Source: Streptomyces sp. GESEQ-35
Lineage (GTDB): Bacteria > Actinomycetota > Actinomycetes > Streptomycetales > Streptomycetaceae
Direction: 5' to 3'
Length of the DNA stretch: 64,000 bases
Assembly: GCF_017948485.1 (NCBI RefSeq)
Contig: NZ_JAFFSX010000006.1
Span: 62,001 to 126,000, forward strand
How positions within the stretch are numbered: position 1 is the first letter of the stretch; every line of letters starts with the position of its first letter. The position numbers were made by a program, and so were the translations under genes. This document shows positions 25,113 through 34,454 of this stretch, in pieces. The notes below the pieces were generated by a model. It searched no databases and was not told the DNA's origin. It saw only the letters and a program-made list of their open reading frames with translations.

Positions 25113-26534
25113 ATGGGACGTCATGGGTGGAATTCGGGGGCAGGGCGGTGGCGGCTCACCGCGCTGCTCGGCGTGGGTGCGGCCGCGCTGGCCCTGGTCG
25201 TGACCCTGCTCAACACGCTGCCGGGAAACGGCGCGAGCACCGACGGCACCTCACGCGACGGCGGCAAGGTGCACGGCACGCCGGCGCCCACAAAGGACCG
25301 GCCCGAGCCCGAGGTCGGCTGGGGCTTCACGCACACCCAGTTCAGCGCCGACGAGGGCAGCTCCGCCGCCGTCGCCCGTGCCGAGGGGCTGCTGTCCCAG
25401 GGCGGGGGCCTGCCGCAGATCCAGCACGTCATGGGCTGGGGCGCCGACAACCCCGAGCCGGTCAAGGGGCGTTACGACTTCGAGGCGATGGACCGCCGTA
25501 TCGACTTCGTCCGTGAGTCCGGCGGCACCCCCGTGGTCACGCTGTGCTGCGCCCCGGACTGGATGAAGGGCGGCAAGGCGGGCGTCGACGACACCGACTG
25601 GAGCCAGGCCGCCCTGGAGACCGCGCCGCAGCCCGAGCACTTCGACGACTTCGCCGCGCTCGCCGTGACCGTCGCCGAGCGCTATCCGGACGTCCGTCAC
25701 TTCATCGTCTGGAACGAGTTCAAGGGCTTCTGGAACGACGCCGAGGCCCGCTGGGACTACGAGGGCTACACCCAGCTGTACAACCTCGTCCACAAGGCGC
25801 TGAAGAAGGTCGACAAGGACATCATGGTCGGCGGCCCGTATCTGGTCATGGACAGCCTCGACCCGCGTGAGGACGACGCGTCGACGACGGTCAAGGGGCC
25901 CTGGGGTGCGATGGACCAGCGGACGCTGGACGCCTTCGACTACTGGAACAAGCACCGGGCCGGCGCGGACTTCGTCGTCGTCGACGGCTCCAGCTACACC
26001 AGGGACGACGAACTGCTGCCCGACGAGTTCGCGGCCACCGACAAGTTCACCGCCGTCGGCAAGTGGGTGCGCGAGCGGGCGCCCGGACTGCCGCTGTGGT
26101 GGGCCGAGTACTACGTCGAACCCGCCGACGGCAACGACGACCGCCACGGCTGGTCCGAGCCCCGCCGCGGCGCCGTCCAGGCCGCCGGGATGATCGCCAT
26201 GGCCAAGGGCGGCGCCACCTCCGGCTTCTACTGGAACCCGGAGGAGGAGAAGGGCACGGAGTGCCCCGGGTGCTTGTGGACACCCACATCCGGAAGTCAG
26301 GGAGGCAAGAAGCTCCCCATGTATGACCTGGTCTCGCGGTTCAACGCCGAGTTCCCGCCGGGCACGCGGTACGAGACCGTGTCCGTCGCGAAGAAGGACG
26401 TACCCGACGTCCGCGTACTCGCCGACGACAAGGCCGTCCTGGTGGTCAACACCCAGGACCGGGCGATCACCGCGACGGTCGACGGCCACCGGGTCGAGTT
26501 GCAGGCGTACGAGGTGAAGTGGCTGGACCGGTGA
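25113..26534 (+). CDS. GH39-like secreted or membrane-tethered glycoside hydrolase
   Basis: 473 residues. A short basic N-terminus and one hydrophobic helix (LTALLGVGAAALALVVTLL) act as signal or anchor, followed by a Gly/Thr/Pro linker. The (beta/alpha)8 domain begins near VGWGFTHTQFSADEGS. The acid/base Glu is in FIVWNEFKGFWND near residue 202 and the nucleophile Glu in LPLWWAEYYVEP near residue 331. A small beta domain ends the protein. This is the GH39 (beta-xylosidase/iduronidase) arrangement, but the substrate is likely to be a surface polysaccharide because the gene converges on a polysaccharide export locus. The start ATG has no clear ribosome-binding site. Confidence 0.8.
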   Translation: MGRHGWNSGAGRWRLTALLGVGAAALALVVTLLNTLPGNGASTDGTSRDGGKVHGTPAPTKDRPEPEVGWGFTHTQFSADEGSSAAVARAEGLLSQGGGLPQIQHVMGWGADNPEPVKGRYDFEAMDRRIDFVRESGGTPVVTLCCAPDWMKGGKAGVDDTDWSQAALETAPQPEHFDDFAALAVTVAERYPDVRHFIVWNEFKGFWNDAEARWDYEGYTQLYNLVHKALKKVDKDIMVGGPYLVMDSLDPREDDASTTVKGPWGAMDQRTLDAFDYWNKHRAGADFVVVDGSSYTRDDELLPDEFAATDKFTAVGKWVRERAPGLPLWWAEYYVEPADGNDDRHGWSEPRRGAVQAAGMIAMAKGGATSGFYWNPEEEKGTECPGCLWTPTSGSQGGKKLPMYDLVSRFNAEFPPGTRYETVSVAKKDVPDVRVLADDKAVLVVNTQDRAITATVDGHRVELQAYEVKWLDR

Positions 26535-26555
26535 GCCGCTTCACCCCGCACAGAC

Positions 26556-29500
26556 CTACTTGATCGTCAGGAACCGCTGCACCAGCGAGGCCAGCAGCAC
26601 CGCCAGCAGTGGCAGCGAGAACCAGAACGTGCTCTGTAGCCACCGCAGCTGCTTCACACTCGGCCGCACCGCCACCCGGACCACCTCACGCGCCGCCAGC
26701 AGCAGGATCAACGCGATCGCGGCCAGCCCTCCGACCACCGACCAGGGAGTCCACGTCACCTGCGGCCCGATCGGACCGGGATCGGCCTTCGGGACCGCGC
26801 CCTCCGGCTGTTTCCGCAACGCGTACATGGTCGCGTCCTCGTTGACGAAGACCTTCGTCAGCTCCGACCGCCGGTCCAGGTTCTGGACGAGCCTCGCATC
26901 CCAGGTCTTCGAATAGCCCATGTCCAACTGGAGGTAGACGACCTGACTCCGGTTGATCATCAGATACGAGTTCGGGCCCGCGTCCTTCAGCGCCTTGACC
27001 AGCCCCGACACCAGCACCGGGTCGGTCGGCGCGAGCGTCGGCAGATACTCGACCCGCTCCATGTCCCGCGAGCCCCAGGGCATCGCCGGTGTCACGTCGT
27101 TGACGGTGTCGCTGCTGAGCCACAGCAGACGGGCGCTCGGTTCGTCATGGGCGTACACGTAGTCCATCGCGGCGACCTCACCGGGCCGGACCCGCTCGAA
27201 CGGCTCGTTGCCCCAACGGGCCACCAGGAAGCCGCCCATGAGGACCAGACCCGCCATCAGCGCGGCCAGCGGAGCCAGGCTCACCCGGTCCTTGTCCCGC
27301 TCCTTCGCGGTGACGCCGGTGCGCGGGAAGAGGGCGAGTCCGGTGAGCAGGGCCGCGCCCGGCAGCGCGAACATGAAGACGCGCAGCGCCATTTCGCCGC
27401 CGTACGACTGCATGCCGAAGCCCAGGAACGGCACGAAGGTCAGGACCAGCAGCGAACGCTCCCGGTACTTGTGGTCGCGCCGCCGCCACCAGCCCCAGCA
27501 GGCGAAGGCCAGCACACCGCCGGCGAGCAGCACGCGCGCGTACAGCACGAGTTTGTGCGTCGAGCTGCCGCCCTCGATCCGGCCGGACACCGACGAGGAC
27601 ACGTTGCCGCCGACGCCGCCGACCCCGCCGAACAGCTCGTCGAAGTGGCCGGACCAGTACGGCTCGGCCATGAAGCCGATCCAGGACACCACCATCACGC
27701 CGAACAGGATGGGCAGGCCGCGCAGTTCGGACTTGCCGATCAGGACCAGGACCGCCACCACGCCCAGCATCACGAACGGGGTCAGCTGGTGCGCGGGCAC
27801 GCTAGCCGCGAACAGTCCGAGCAAGACCAGCAGCAGCACGGCACGCTGCCGCCGGTCCGTCGGCTCGACCTCCGCCTCGCCGGGCCGCACCTTCGTCCAG
27901 ATCACCCGGGGCGCACGGAACCAGACCAGCAGGACCGCCGCGAACACCAGGTACAGCAGATAGGTGAAGCCCTGCGGTGAGAAGTAGTCCTGGCCGACCC
28001 AGCCGCTGAGCACGAACACCCAGATGCCGGTCCACTTGGCGCGCCAGCTCGCCCGCATCGAGCGCGTGAGCAGGAACAGCGGCGCCAGGTACAGCAGCTG
28101 CATGGTCAGCGGCCACCAGCGGATGATCTCGGTGAAGTCCGTGACCCCGCAGGCCTTCGCCATGAACGCGGCCGCCGCGAAGAAGCCCGGCCAGCTCCAG
28201 CGCGCGTCCAGGTCGGGTACGGCGGACCCGGTCCGGTCGATGTAGTCGAGGAAGCCCAGGTGCTGCCAGGCCGTGGCGAACCGCGGCTCCGTCTCGATCA
28301 CCGCGGGCAGCGCGTGCAGCGACACGACGGTTGCCAGCAGCGTGATCAGCAGTAGGGCCCGGTGCTCGCGCTGAGGCCAGAGCAGCGACGCGAACACCAC
28401 GATCAGCAGCGCGGCGCCGGTCAGGGTCGGCAGCGGCAGTACGGAGATCAGCCCGAGCCCGCCCATGCCGTCCAGGTCCGCGTCGCCGAGGCGCAGGACC
28501 GGGATCCAGTACAGGAGCAGGGCGGCGACCAGCAGACAGCCGAGGATCAGGCCGGAGCGGGTGGGCTGGAGACGCTCGCGCAGGGAGCGGGATCCGGGTG
28601 GCTCCGGGGCGTCGGGAACGTCGGCGGACGGCGCAGGAACGGCGGAAACAGGGTCGGCGGACATCTCTCCCGCCGGCACCGGAGCGGACGACACCTCCAG
28701 GCCCGGCTCCCTCTCCTCCACCGGTGACCCCGGCTCCCTCTCCTCCACCGGCAGCCCCACCACCTCCGGCCCCTTCGACTGGACCGCCCACGTCGGCCGG
28801 TGATGCTCCGGCAACACCACCACCGGCGTCCCCGTGGGCGGTGTCCCCGGCCCCGGACGCACGTCCGGACGACGTTCCTGGTGGTCGAAGTCGACGTGAA
28901 TGCCGAGGGCGAGCGTGTCGGAGTCGAGCGCCCAGCCCGGCCCGCGTCGGCGCGTCCTGGCGCCGGCGGGGACCTCGCGCGCCCCCAGGTCGGCGAGGTC
29001 CCCGTCGGGCGGTGCCGCGTCCTCGGGAGCGGCGGCCGGTGCGGTCATGATGGTCCGGAACAGTTTGGGTGCGGCGATCGCCACGATCAGCGCGAGGCTG
29101 CCGACCTCCGCGACGCCGGCCCCGGTCAGCCCCATGCGGGGGAGCAGCAGCAGCGTCAGCCCGAGCACCAGGGCGCACAACACGCCCTGGAGCCAGGCGA
29201 GTCCGGCGGTCCGGCTCTGTGCGCGAAGCACCGCGAAGTACGTCTCCATGACGACCCGCAGCAGCCCGCCCACCGCGAACCAGCGCAGCAACGGCGTGGC
29301 CGCGTCCGCGTAACCCCCGCCGAAGACACCGAGGATCCACGGGGCGCCGAAGAACAGGATGACGGCGACCGGCACCATGATCCGGGCCATCCGCTTCAGC
29401 GCGGCCCGGGTGTTGGCGGCCAGCCGCCCGGGATCGTGCGAGCCCTCGACGGTCAGGGAGGCGCCCATGTTGATGGCGAGCAGATTGACCGTGCCGCCGA

Positions 29501-30374
29501 TGGTGGCGGCGATGTAGAAGTACGCGTTGTTGGCGGAACTCACCTGCGCGGCGACGATCACCGGCACCAGATAGACCACCGCGAGCGAGAACAGCGAACC
29601 GGTGTAGTCGCCCGCCAGGAACCGCCCGATCTCCTTCAGCGTCGGCGGCTCGGCGTGCTCGTCGGTCGCCTTGACGTGCTTGGGCACCAGGCGCCGGAAC
29701 ACCAGCCAGCCCAGCGGCAGCACGGACACGGCGATCGCCGCGACCCACGACACGAAGACGCCGGCCATCGGGATCGCCGCGGCGATGCCGACCAGCAGCA
29801 CCAGCTTGACCGCGGAGAACACGGTGTTGCCCACCGGCACCCACAGCGCGCTGCGCAGCCCGGTCAGCACGCCGTCCTGGAGGGTGAGCAGATTCCAGGC
29901 GATCACCGCGACCACGAACCCGAGCGCGGGCAGCGGCCCGTTCAGGAAGCGGTACGACGGCCCCCACATGTCCAGCGTGAGCAGGAAGACGCCCGCGGCC
30001 AGTGCCACGATCACCGAACTGCCCGCGTAGGTACGGAAGATGAGCCGCCCGGTGCTGCGTCCGGCGAGCGGTATGAAGCGGGCCAGCGCACCGGTCAGCG
30101 TCACCGCGGTCAGCCCCGCGAGGAGCTTCATGGCGGCGATCGCGGCGGAACCCTGGCCGACCGCCGACTCGGAGTAGTAGCGGGCGGCGACCAGCCAGTA
30201 GCCGAGGCCCAGCACGGCGGAGATGCCGGTGTTGAGCATCAGCGCGTAGGCGTTGCGGAACAGCTGGCTGCCGCCCCCGGACCGGCCGAGTCCGGGGAGA
30301 CGCAGCCGGCGCCCCGACTGCTCGGGCGCCTGGGTCTGGGGCTGGGCCTCGGTCTTGGTGGACGTGTCAGACAC
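26556..30374 (-). CDS. Fusion of a MOP-type polysaccharide flippase and a multi-pass membrane glycosyltransferase/polymerase-like protein
   Basis: 1272 residues. Residues about 35-450 are a Wzx-like lipid-linked oligosaccharide flippase (FRNAYALMLNTGISAVLGLG at the first helix, about 12 helices, ending near GSLALIVAIAAPKLFRTI). Residues about 450-600 form a Pro/Glu/Arg-rich cytoplasmic linker with a short in-frame tandem repeat. Residues about 600-1272 form a second membrane protein with about 11 helices and large loops, containing DLDARWSWPGFFAAAAFMAKA, GWVGQDYFSPQGFTYLLYL and a soluble segment before the last helices. That half looks like a GT-C or polymerase-type enzyme. The fusion would couple flipping with transfer at the outer membrane face. 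Its GTG start overlaps the deacetylase stop by eight bases. Confidence 0.75.
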   Translation of the reverse strand: MSDTSTKTEAQPQTQAPEQSGRRLRLPGLGRSGGGSQLFRNAYALMLNTGISAVLGLGYWLVAARYYSESAVGQGSAAIAAMKLLAGLTAVTLTGALARFIPLAGRSTGRLIFRTYAGSSVIVALAAGVFLLTLDMWGPSYRFLNGPLPALGFVVAVIAWNLLTLQDGVLTGLRSALWVPVGNTVFSAVKLVLLVGIAAAIPMAGVFVSWVAAIAVSVLPLGWLVFRRLVPKHVKATDEHAEPPTLKEIGRFLAGDYTGSLFSLAVVYLVPVIVAAQVSSANNAYFYIAATIGGTVNLLAINMGASLTVEGSHDPGRLAANTRAALKRMARIMVPVAVILFFGAPWILGVFGGGYADAATPLLRWFAVGGLLRVVMETYFAVLRAQSRTAGLAWLQGVLCALVLGLTLLLLPRMGLTGAGVAEVGSLALIVAIAAPKLFRTIMTAPAAAPEDAAPPDGDLADLGAREVPAGARTRRRGPGWALDSDTLALGIHVDFDHQERRPDVRPGPGTPPTGTPVVVLPEHHRPTWAVQSKGPEVVGLPVEEREPGSPVEEREPGLEVSSAPVPAGEMSADPVSAVPAPSADVPDAPEPPGSRSLRERLQPTRSGLILGCLLVAALLLYWIPVLRLGDADLDGMGGLGLISVLPLPTLTGAALLIVVFASLLWPQREHRALLLITLLATVVSLHALPAVIETEPRFATAWQHLGFLDYIDRTGSAVPDLDARWSWPGFFAAAAFMAKACGVTDFTEIIRWWPLTMQLLYLAPLFLLTRSMRASWRAKWTGIWVFVLSGWVGQDYFSPQGFTYLLYLVFAAVLLVWFRAPRVIWTKVRPGEAEVEPTDRRQRAVLLLVLLGLFAASVPAHQLTPFVMLGVVAVLVLIGKSELRGLPILFGVMVVSWIGFMAEPYWSGHFDELFGGVGGVGGNVSSSVSGRIEGGSSTHKLVLYARVLLAGGVLAFACWGWWRRRDHKYRERSLLVLTFVPFLGFGMQSYGGEMALRVFMFALPGAALLTGLALFPRTGVTAKERDKDRVSLAPLAALMAGLVLMGGFLVARWGNEPFERVRPGEVAAMDYVYAHDEPSARLLWLSSDTVNDVTPAMPWGSRDMERVEYLPTLAPTDPVLVSGLVKALKDAGPNSYLMINRSQVVYLQLDMGYSKTWDARLVQNLDRRSELTKVFVNEDATMYALRKQPEGAVPKADPGPIGPQVTWTPWSVVGGLAAIALILLLAAREVVRVAVRPSVKQLRWLQSTFWFSLPLLAVLLASLVQRFLTIK

Positions 30375-31167
30375 GGGAACGGATGGCCTTCCGGCGGACC
30401 TGTCGGGCTCTGCGGACCAGGGCGTACCCCTTGGTGAGGGCACGGTCCCCGGCGAACGTACGGGCGATTCGGCGGCCCTCGACCAGCCGCGCGAACTCGC
30501 CGATTCCGGTGCTGCGCCGCACCGTGAGGCGGGTCAGGGCGTACGGCCCCTGCCGGCGCCGCGCGAGGCCGTTGTTGACGGCGAGCGCCTGGCCGTATCC
30601 CGTCTCGTGGACGGCCTCGCGCACCCGGCGGCTGGAGTAGCCGTACGGGTAGGCGAACGAGGCCGGTACGGAGCCGAGTTCGTCCTGGACGATCTCCTTG
30701 CACAGGATCAGCTCCTGGCGCAGCCTGTCGTCCGGGAGCTGGTCGAGCTGAGGGTGGGTGTGGCTGTGCCCGCCGATCTCGACGCCGGCGGACGCCAGGT
30801 CGCGGACCTGGTCCCAGTCGAGCATGGTGTCGAGTTCGCCGCCCGTGTTGTGCGGGCCGCGCAGCCAGCCGGTGGTGACGAACACGGTGGCCGCGAAGGA
30901 GTGCTTGGCGAGCACGGGCAGGGCGTGCCGGTGCACGCCCTCGTAGCCGTCGTCGAAGGTGACCAGGACCGGGCGGTCGGGCAGCGGTCCGCCGTAGCGC
31001 CAGCGTTCGGCCAGCTCCGCCGTGGAGACGGGGGTGAGGCCCAGGTCGGCGATCATCGCCATCTGTTCGGCGAACGCCGTGGGCGTCACCGACAGAGCAC
31101 GCGTGGCCTCGCTCGGCTCGGCCGACACCGCGTGGTACATGAGTATCGGCACGCGCGCGTCAGTCAT
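30367..31167 (-). CDS. Polysaccharide deacetylase (CE4/NodB domain)
   Basis: 266 residues. The NodB motifs are VLVTFDDGYEGVHRHALPVL (motif 1, catalytic base and metal Asp), EIGGHSHTHPQLDQL (motif 2, metal His pair) and SFAYPYGYSSRRVREAV (motif 3). No signal peptide or transmembrane helix is visible, which is unusual for enzymes acting on exported glycans. It may act on lipid-linked intermediates in the cytoplasm. The basic tail RRARQVRRKAIRSRV could bind membrane. The ATG overlaps the preceding GT2 stop by eight bases and the gene's own stop overlaps the flippase start by eight bases. Confidence 0.88.
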   Translation of the reverse strand: MTDARVPILMYHAVSAEPSEATRALSVTPTAFAEQMAMIADLGLTPVSTAELAERWRYGGPLPDRPVLVTFDDGYEGVHRHALPVLAKHSFAATVFVTTGWLRGPHNTGGELDTMLDWDQVRDLASAGVEIGGHSHTHPQLDQLPDDRLRQELILCKEIVQDELGSVPASFAYPYGYSSRRVREAVHETGYGQALAVNNGLARRRQGPYALTRLTVRRSTGIGEFARLVEGRRIARTFAGDRALTKGYALVRRARQVRRKAIRSRV

Positions 31168-32149
31168 GTGCACCCCCCTCGATCTCGGCCACCGAGAACG
31201 TGGCCGCCCCCTTGCGTGACCGCACGGTCCCCACGACGTACCCACCGGCCGCCGTCAGCACCCCCGCGACGATCGCCCCCGCCCGGCCCGCACCGCCCCG
31301 CCGGGCCAGCAGGGCGTCGCGCAGCCCGCGGGCCACTCCGGCCGGCAGCACCCGTGTCGCGTACCGGCGTTCGGACTCAAGTCCCTTGTCCGCACCGACA
31401 CTTCGGGCCACCAGCGCCTTGGACAGGCCCTCGGCGTACGTACGCGTGCGGAAGTACCCGAAGTGCTCACGCGCCTCGGGCACCCGATGGTGGATCACCG
31501 CACGGTCGTCGATCAGCAGGACGGCGTCCGGTCTGGCCCGGGTGAGGCGGATGCACAGCTCCGTCTCCTCGCAGCCCAGCGGGCGCTTGTCGCCGTCGCG
31601 TCCGATGCCGGTGGCGAATCCGCCGGCCGCGTCGAACGCCGTACGACGGAACGAGGCGTTGCCGCCGAGGACGTTGCGCACCCGGACCCGGCCGGCGGGC
31701 AGGCCCTTGTAGGTGCAGCCCACCACCCAGTCGAACTCCTCCGGGAACCAGGCCGGCCGGCGCCGCGACGCCCAGATCGGCATCGTGCGCCCGCCGACGG
31801 CCATCACCCGAGGGTCGGCGTACCCGTCCGCGAAGTGCCGCAGCCAGTCGCGCTCGGCCACGGCGTCGTCGTCGAGGAAGGCGATCACCTCGCCGTACGA
31901 GGCCGCGATACCGGTGTTGCGGCCGGCGGACAGGCCACGGGGGCCCGCGTTGGCGAGCACCCGCACCTCGGTGACTTCCTTGTACTCCTTGGCCAGCCGG
32001 TCCAGAAGCGCCGGATTGTGGTCGACGGCAAGGAGCGTTTCCAGCGCAGGGTGCGATTGCGCCCGGACCGAGGCGACCGCCGCGAGGATGTCCTCCCAGC
32101 GGTCCTCGGTGTAGACGCAGATCACGACGGAGATGTCGGGACCGCTCAA
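31160..32149 (-). CDS. Family 2 glycosyltransferase
   Basis: 329 residues. The GT-A nucleotide-binding start is ISVVICVYTEDRWEDILAAV, the DXD-type metal site is VIAFLDDDAVAERDW, and the acceptor-side motif is GCEETELCIRLTR (the ED-like base). It most resembles rhamnosyl- or glucosyl-transferases of GT2. A C-terminal hydrophobic patch (AGAIVAGVLTAAGGYVVGTV) may attach it to the membrane. The TTG start is supported by GAGAGG and by a TTGA overlap with the stop of the upstream GT2 gene. Confidence 0.88.
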   Translation of the reverse strand: MSGPDISVVICVYTEDRWEDILAAVASVRAQSHPALETLLAVDHNPALLDRLAKEYKEVTEVRVLANAGPRGLSAGRNTGIAASYGEVIAFLDDDAVAERDWLRHFADGYADPRVMAVGGRTMPIWASRRRPAWFPEEFDWVVGCTYKGLPAGRVRVRNVLGGNASFRRTAFDAAGGFATGIGRDGDKRPLGCEETELCIRLTRARPDAVLLIDDRAVIHHRVPEAREHFGYFRTRTYAEGLSKALVARSVGADKGLESERRYATRVLPAGVARGLRDALLARRGGAGRAGAIVAGVLTAAGGYVVGTVRSRKGAATFSVAEIEGGAHD

Positions 32150-32967
32150 GACACCTCTCCCCGCGCCGAGTCGAGCATGGGGGAGTGCTGCTCACGGCGG
32201 CGCAGGGCACGCCGGTTGGAGCGCTCCTTGAGGATCACCTTGAGCACCCGCAGCCCGTCCCGCACGGCCCGCAGATTGCTGGTGCCGTGGATGCGGAGGT
32301 ACTCGTGGCTGGGTATCTCCTGCACCTTCAGGCCCGCCTTGACCACCCGGATGTTGATCAGGGTCTCGATCTCGAAGCCGGTGCAGTCGAGCTCGATCTT
32401 GTCCAGGCAGTGGCGCCAGAACGCGTTGTATCCGTAGCAGAGATCGGTGTAGCGGGCGCCGAACTTGCGGTTGACCGCCGTGCACAGCGCCCAGTTGCCG
32501 AGCTTTCTGATCGGCGTCATGTCGTCCGTGCCACCGCCGTTGGCGAAGCGGGAGCCCTTGGCGAAGTCCGCGCCCGAGACGAGGGCGGAGACGTACGACA
32601 CGATCTCGTTGCCGTCGGCCGAGCCGTCCGCGTCGACCATGACGATGATGTCGCCGGTGGCCGCCTCGAACCCGGTGATCAGGGCATCCCCCTTGCCCTT
32701 GCCGTGCTGCTTGACAACCTTGACGTCGGGCCACAGTCCGCGGGCCACTTCGACGGTGTCGTCCGTGGAGTTGCCGTCCACCAGGACGACTTCGTGGATC
32801 CAGTCGGGCAGCGTCTTGAAGACGTACGGGAGATTCTCCGCCTCGTTCATGGCGGGAATCACGACACTCACCGGTGGCGTGATGGCCAGGTGAGAGGAGA
32901 TGGGCCGGTAGGCACCGGCGGTGGTCGGATCCTGGCCCGTGCTGGGCGGGCGCAGAACTGAACTCAT
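32146..32967 (-). CDS. Family 2 glycosyltransferase, dolichol-phosphate-mannose synthase-like
   Basis: 273 residues. Conserved blocks are VSVVIPAMNEAENLPYV, VVLVDGNSTDDTVEVA, GKGKGDALITGFEAATGDIIVMVDADGS (DXD), FAKGSRF and DLCYGYNAFWR. This is the DPM1/UDP-glucose:polyprenyl-phosphate transferase group. It probably loads a sugar onto a polyprenyl carrier at the start of the pathway. No C-terminal membrane anchor is present. It is the first gene of the four-gene unit running to 26556, all with overlapping starts and stops. Confidence 0.88.
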   Translation of the reverse strand: MSSVLRPPSTGQDPTTAGAYRPISSHLAITPPVSVVIPAMNEAENLPYVFKTLPDWIHEVVLVDGNSTDDTVEVARGLWPDVKVVKQHGKGKGDALITGFEAATGDIIVMVDADGSADGNEIVSYVSALVSGADFAKGSRFANGGGTDDMTPIRKLGNWALCTAVNRKFGARYTDLCYGYNAFWRHCLDKIELDCTGFEIETLINIRVVKAGLKVQEIPSHEYLRIHGTSNLRAVRDGLRVLKVILKERSNRRALRRREQHSPMLDSARGEVS

Positions 32968-33358
32968 GAGTCTGGTCCCTCTCGTCCGGTGGACCGCCCG
33001 CCCCCGGGCGGCCCGGCTCTTTGTCCGGTTCGAAAGGGGGGTATCTCACTTACGGCATGGCGAAATCACTCTCCGTGCACGCCGGGTGAGCTGGCAAAGC
33101 TGGCCGACTGCCACGACTGGGCATTCGGTCTCGCGGCACGACTCGGCTGATTGTGCGATCACCGAGCACGGCACCCCCCTACCGCGCCCCGCTCCGGAGC
33201 CATCGCGGTCCTCGAGCCCTCCCCTTGGACCGAACGCCGATGAACCGATGCGGGTGAGATGTACGACGGTATTGATGATTGAGCCTGTATGGCAAGACCT
33301 GGAACAAGGCCCCACGTTTTTGTTGTTGTGTCCGTTACCTAACGATAGATATAGATAC
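32968..33358. other. 391-bp AT-richer intergenic region upstream of the glycosyltransferase operon
   Basis: No gene is supported here; the 108-codon leftward frame has no family features. The right-hand 130 bases are unusually A+T-rich for this genome. They hold ACGATAG (33342-33348) and CTATCGT (33359-33365) around a 10-base AT loop, an inverted repeat that includes the stop codon of the acyltransferase gene. The region should contain the leftward promoter for the operon starting at 32967, but I could not fix -10/-35 boxes with confidence. Confidence 0.6.
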
Positions 33359-34453
33359 CTATCGTCCCGCACGGATTTTGCCCATCCGTTTGAGCAGTTT
33401 GTCCGCTCGTTCGAACAGTTCCGGCCGGGCCACCACCGTGTTGCGCAGTGCCCGGACCGGAGCGCGACGCGCCCGGTGCCCGAGTGCCACCGGATGGCGA
33501 CGTGTAACCCACCCTTCGGACACGGTGAGTTCCCGCGTCTTGAGGGAGTCCTTGTACTCCTTCTGGCCCCGGCCGAGATCCAGATAGGCGATGCCGTCGG
33601 CGGCGGCCGCCTCCACCATCCGCAGGTGCAGGACCAGGCCCGGGGAGTACTTCGAGAAGCCCGGGTCGTACGCCGGGAACCAGCACGCCAGCACCCGTTC
33701 GGTACGCAGCCCGAAGTGCGCGGCGATCGGCTTGTCGCCCGCGTACAGCACGGACAGGATCCCCGCGAACGGCCCGGAGCGCGTGTGGAACAGATGCTGC
33801 GTCAGCCGCGTGATCCACTCCTGCGAGAAGCGGTCGCTGCGCCCGGTCCTGCGGTACTGGGCCGACTTCCACTCCATGAGCGTGCGCAGGGCGGCCGGGT
33901 CGCGCTCGTCGTGGACGTAGCGCACGTCGCCCGCGTCCCGGCCGAGCTTGCGGTCCTTGGCGAGTGTGGTCCTGGTGAACTTCGGCGACCGGGCGCGCAG
34001 GTCGCTCAGATAGGTGTCGTAGCCCTGGTCGACGTCGATCACGGGTGACGGGAAACTTCCGGTGGCCTCCGCCCCGAACGGCCCCTGGCCCTCCACCAGG
34101 TGGTCGAACTCCCAGACGGAGAGCCCGCAGGCCCGCAGCAGCGCCCGGGCGTCCCAGCTGTACCCGGGCCGGTGCACCAGGCCCTGGGCGTCCGAGATGC
34201 CGAGGCCGACGGCCCGGCCGACGCCGGCGGCGGACCTCTGGTGCGGGAAGTACGCGGCGGGCTCGCCGTCCTCCCGTACGACCGCGATCCGGACCCCGCG
34301 CCGGTGCCGTCCGACCGCGAGCGTGAACTCGGGGGACAGGAACGGGTTCGCCAGCTCGGGAGATCCGTGCAGATGTGCCTTCGACTGCATGGCCGTCCAG
34401 GCCGCCCGGTCGGCCTCGCTCAGCTCGCCGGGGCGGTACACGGTGATGTCCAC
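33359..34453 (-). CDS. GNAT/FemAB-like acyltransferase (CelD/BcsL type)
   Basis: 364 residues. The C-terminal half is a GNAT fold of the Acetyltransf_6 type, with FAGILSVLYAGDKPIAAHFGLRTERVLACWFPAYDPGFSKYSPGLVLHLRMVEAAAADG and YLDLGRGQKEYKDSL. The N-terminal half (SPEFTLAVGRHRRGVRIAVV) is the paired fold of FemAB-like enzymes. Relatives acylate exported polysaccharides or cross-bridge peptides. A basic tail may contact membrane. The GTG start lies one base after the stop of the small membrane-protein gene, so the two genes form a unit. Confidence 0.82.
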   Translation of the reverse strand: MDITVYRPGELSEADRAAWTAMQSKAHLHGSPELANPFLSPEFTLAVGRHRRGVRIAVVREDGEPAAYFPHQRSAAGVGRAVGLGISDAQGLVHRPGYSWDARALLRACGLSVWEFDHLVEGQGPFGAEATGSFPSPVIDVDQGYDTYLSDLRARSPKFTRTTLAKDRKLGRDAGDVRYVHDERDPAALRTLMEWKSAQYRRTGRSDRFSQEWITRLTQHLFHTRSGPFAGILSVLYAGDKPIAAHFGLRTERVLACWFPAYDPGFSKYSPGLVLHLRMVEAAAADGIAYLDLGRGQKEYKDSLKTRELTVSEGWVTRRHPVALGHRARRAPVRALRNTVVARPELFERADKLLKRMGKIRAGR

Positions 34454-34454
34454 G

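Noticed and set aside
33046..33372. A 108-codon minus-strand frame in the polysaccharide locus gap
   Set aside because: Codon use is unlike the neighbours, no ribosome-binding site or family features are seen, and it covers the likely operon promoter.
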